Assembly (NCBI GenBank): GCA_946623765.1
Contig: CAMORL010000093.1
Location: forward strand, 1 to 6,325
DNA length: 6,325 nt
Source of the DNA: an uncultured Clostridia bacterium
Lineage (GTDB): Bacteria > Bacillota_A > Clostridia > Christensenellales > CAG-138
Reading direction: 5' to 3'
Positions within the stretch are counted from its first letter, which is position 1. Every line of letters begins with the position of its first letter. Both the position numbers and the translations under genes were made by a program. The notes under the pieces are model-generated. The model searched no databases. It saw nothing but the letters and a program-made list of their open reading frames with translations, and had not been told where the DNA came from. This document shows, piece by piece, positions 5,329 through 6,325 of the stretch.

Positions 5329-6325
5329 ATGAGTATCAGACCGAGAGCGGACGCGCGTTACGCGCTCGCGACCGTTACAAGCATGGGCGTGCGGATCTCG
5401 CCGCTCGACCGCATGCCGGTACAGAACAGCAATACGTTTTATATGCAGGCGACAAGCGCGGAAAGCAACGTGCTGAACATTGCCGCATCCCTCGGCAGGG
5501 ACTGCCTTGTCATGACCCGATTTGTCGAGGGCAGCCCGATCGCCGCGTTTATCAAGGCGCAGCTTCGCGCAAGAAACCTCTCCTGCGTCGGCAGGGAGAT
5601 CAAACCGGACGGTCCGTGGGGCGTGCGGCATCAGTTCAACGTCGCGGACATGGGATTCGGTCTTCGCGCGCCGCGGGTGTGGAACGACCGCGCCGGCGAG
5701 GTGGGACGCACAATCACGGCGGAGGATTTTGACCTCGAACGGATCTTCGGCACGGACGGCGTCGGGATTTTGCATCTGTCCGGTCTGATTGCGTCGATGA
5801 GCGAGGAAACGACGGCGTGCTGCCTGAAAATCGCAGAGGCGGCAAAGGCGCACGGCACGCTTGTGAGCTTCGATCTCAATTACCGTGCGAGCTTCTGGAA
5901 AGGCAGAGAAGCGGAGCTTTCCGAAGCGTTCCGGCGGATCGCGTCGCAGGCGGATATTCTGATCGGCAACGAGGAGGACTTTCAGCTTTGCCTCGGACTG
6001 AACGGTCCGGAAGCCGGAGGAAAGGATATTTCCGGAAAGATCGAAAGTTTCAAAGCGATGATCGGGACCGTGCGTGAAACGTATCCGAATGTGCGGCTCT
6101 GCGCGACGACGCTTCGACAGGTGATTTCGGCGAACGAACATCTGTGGGGCGCGATCCTGAGCGCGGACGGCGAATGGTTCGTCGAAGAACCGCGTCCGAT
6201 CCCGGTCATGGATCGCATCGGCGGCGGCGACGGGTTTTCCGGCGGACTTTTATACGGCATTCTCTCCGGATGGGAGCCGCAAAAATGGCTGCAGTTCGGC
6301 TGGGCATGCGGCGCGCTTGCGGCGT
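5329..6325 (+). CDS. PfkB-family sugar kinase, 2-keto-3-deoxygluconate kinase-like (partial, 3' end cut)
   Basis: The frame stays open from ATG 5329 to the window edge (332 codons), so the C-terminus, perhaps 30-40 residues, is missing. AAAAGGAG (5313-5320) precedes the start by 8 bases. The PfkB/ribokinase fold is shown by SAESNVLNIAASLG (43-56, the counterpart of the GG-x-x-N substrate region), FDLNYR (181-186), IGNEEDF (212-218) and RIGGGDGFSGGLLYGIL (296-312), which carries the anion hole and the catalytic base Asp301. The whole sequence resembles clostridial proteins commonly annotated as sugar kinase or KDG kinase, which phosphorylate 2-keto-3-deoxygluconate to KDPG with ATP in uronate breakdown. 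That substrate is by analogy only; fructose or another keto-sugar is possible. The anion hole reads GGGD instead of the usual GAGD. It is divergent from the AraC-type gene and shares its promoter region, so it is the most likely target of that regulator. Confidence 0.88.
   Translation, partial: MSIRPRADARYALATVTSMGVRISPLDRMPVQNSNTFYMQATSAESNVLNIAASLGRDCLVMTRFVEGSPIAAFIKAQLRARNLSCVGREIKPDGPWGVRHQFNVADMGFGLRAPRVWNDRAGEVGRTITAEDFDLERIFGTDGVGILHLSGLIASMSEETTACCLKIAEAAKAHGTLVSFDLNYRASFWKGREAELSEAFRRIASQADILIGNEEDFQLCLGLNGPEAGGKDISGKIESFKAMIGTVRETYPNVRLCATTLRQVISANEHLWGAILSADGEWFVEEPRPIPVMDRIGGGDGFSGGLLYGILSGWEPQKWLQFGWACGALAA

Noticed and set aside
5302..6141. Minus-strand open frame of 279 codons opposite the sugar kinase
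   Set aside because: Antisense shadow of a well-supported PfkB kinase. The translation shows no domain and would overlap the shared promoter region.
1..6325. CRISPR array, tRNA or rRNA gene, transposase, phage or toxin-antitoxin module
   Set aside because: Looked for on both strands; no regularly spaced repeats, tRNA-like clover-leaf, transposase motif or paired small genes were seen.

Overview
This 6.3 kb window looks like chromosomal DNA from an anaerobic Clostridia-type Firmicute, probably a host-associated or plant-fibre-degrading one. The evidence is strong GGAGG-type ribosome binding sites, dense gene packing, a GC-rich coding style (judged by eye) with an AT-rich promoter island, and proteins whose style matches clostridial carbohydrate-utilisation loci. 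No 16S rRNA or other marker gene is present, so the taxonomic call is an inference.

Layout, left to right: (1) 22-534 (+), an unrecognised 170-residue, charged, helix-rich protein, closed by a strong intrinsic terminator (558-606). (2) 607-869, a gene-free stretch with several hairpins and a weak candidate promoter. (3) 870-2228 (+), a type B carboxylesterase. Its stop codon overlaps, through ATGA, the start of (4) 2225-4225 (+), a family GH31 alpha-glycosidase; the two form a translationally coupled pair. (5) 4226-4388, a convergent intergenic region with three hairpins, two of which read as terminators for the minus-strand gene. (6) 5201-4389 (-), an AraC-family regulator with an N-terminal cupin sugar-sensing domain. 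(7) 5202-5328, an AT-rich divergent promoter region with a perfect 9-3-9 palindrome. (8) 5329 to the window edge (+), a PfkB-family sugar kinase resembling 2-keto-3-deoxygluconate kinases, cut off by the end of the window.

A working model (inference): the esterase and the GH31 enzyme, neither with a signal peptide, act in the cytoplasm on imported, possibly acylated, oligosaccharides. The AraC protein senses a small carbohydrate and controls the divergent kinase, and possibly the convergent esterase-GH31 pair. The kinase would phosphorylate a downstream sugar or sugar acid. No transporter is visible.

The parts most worth a second look are the divergent promoter, where one palindrome fills the spacer of one promoter and overlaps the -35 of the other; the GH31 enzyme, whose substrate-pocket motifs depart from textbook GH31 alpha-glucosidases; and the esterase variant coupled to it. 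I see no CRISPR array, transposase, tRNA, rRNA or phage gene, and nothing that clearly amounts to a wholly new system.
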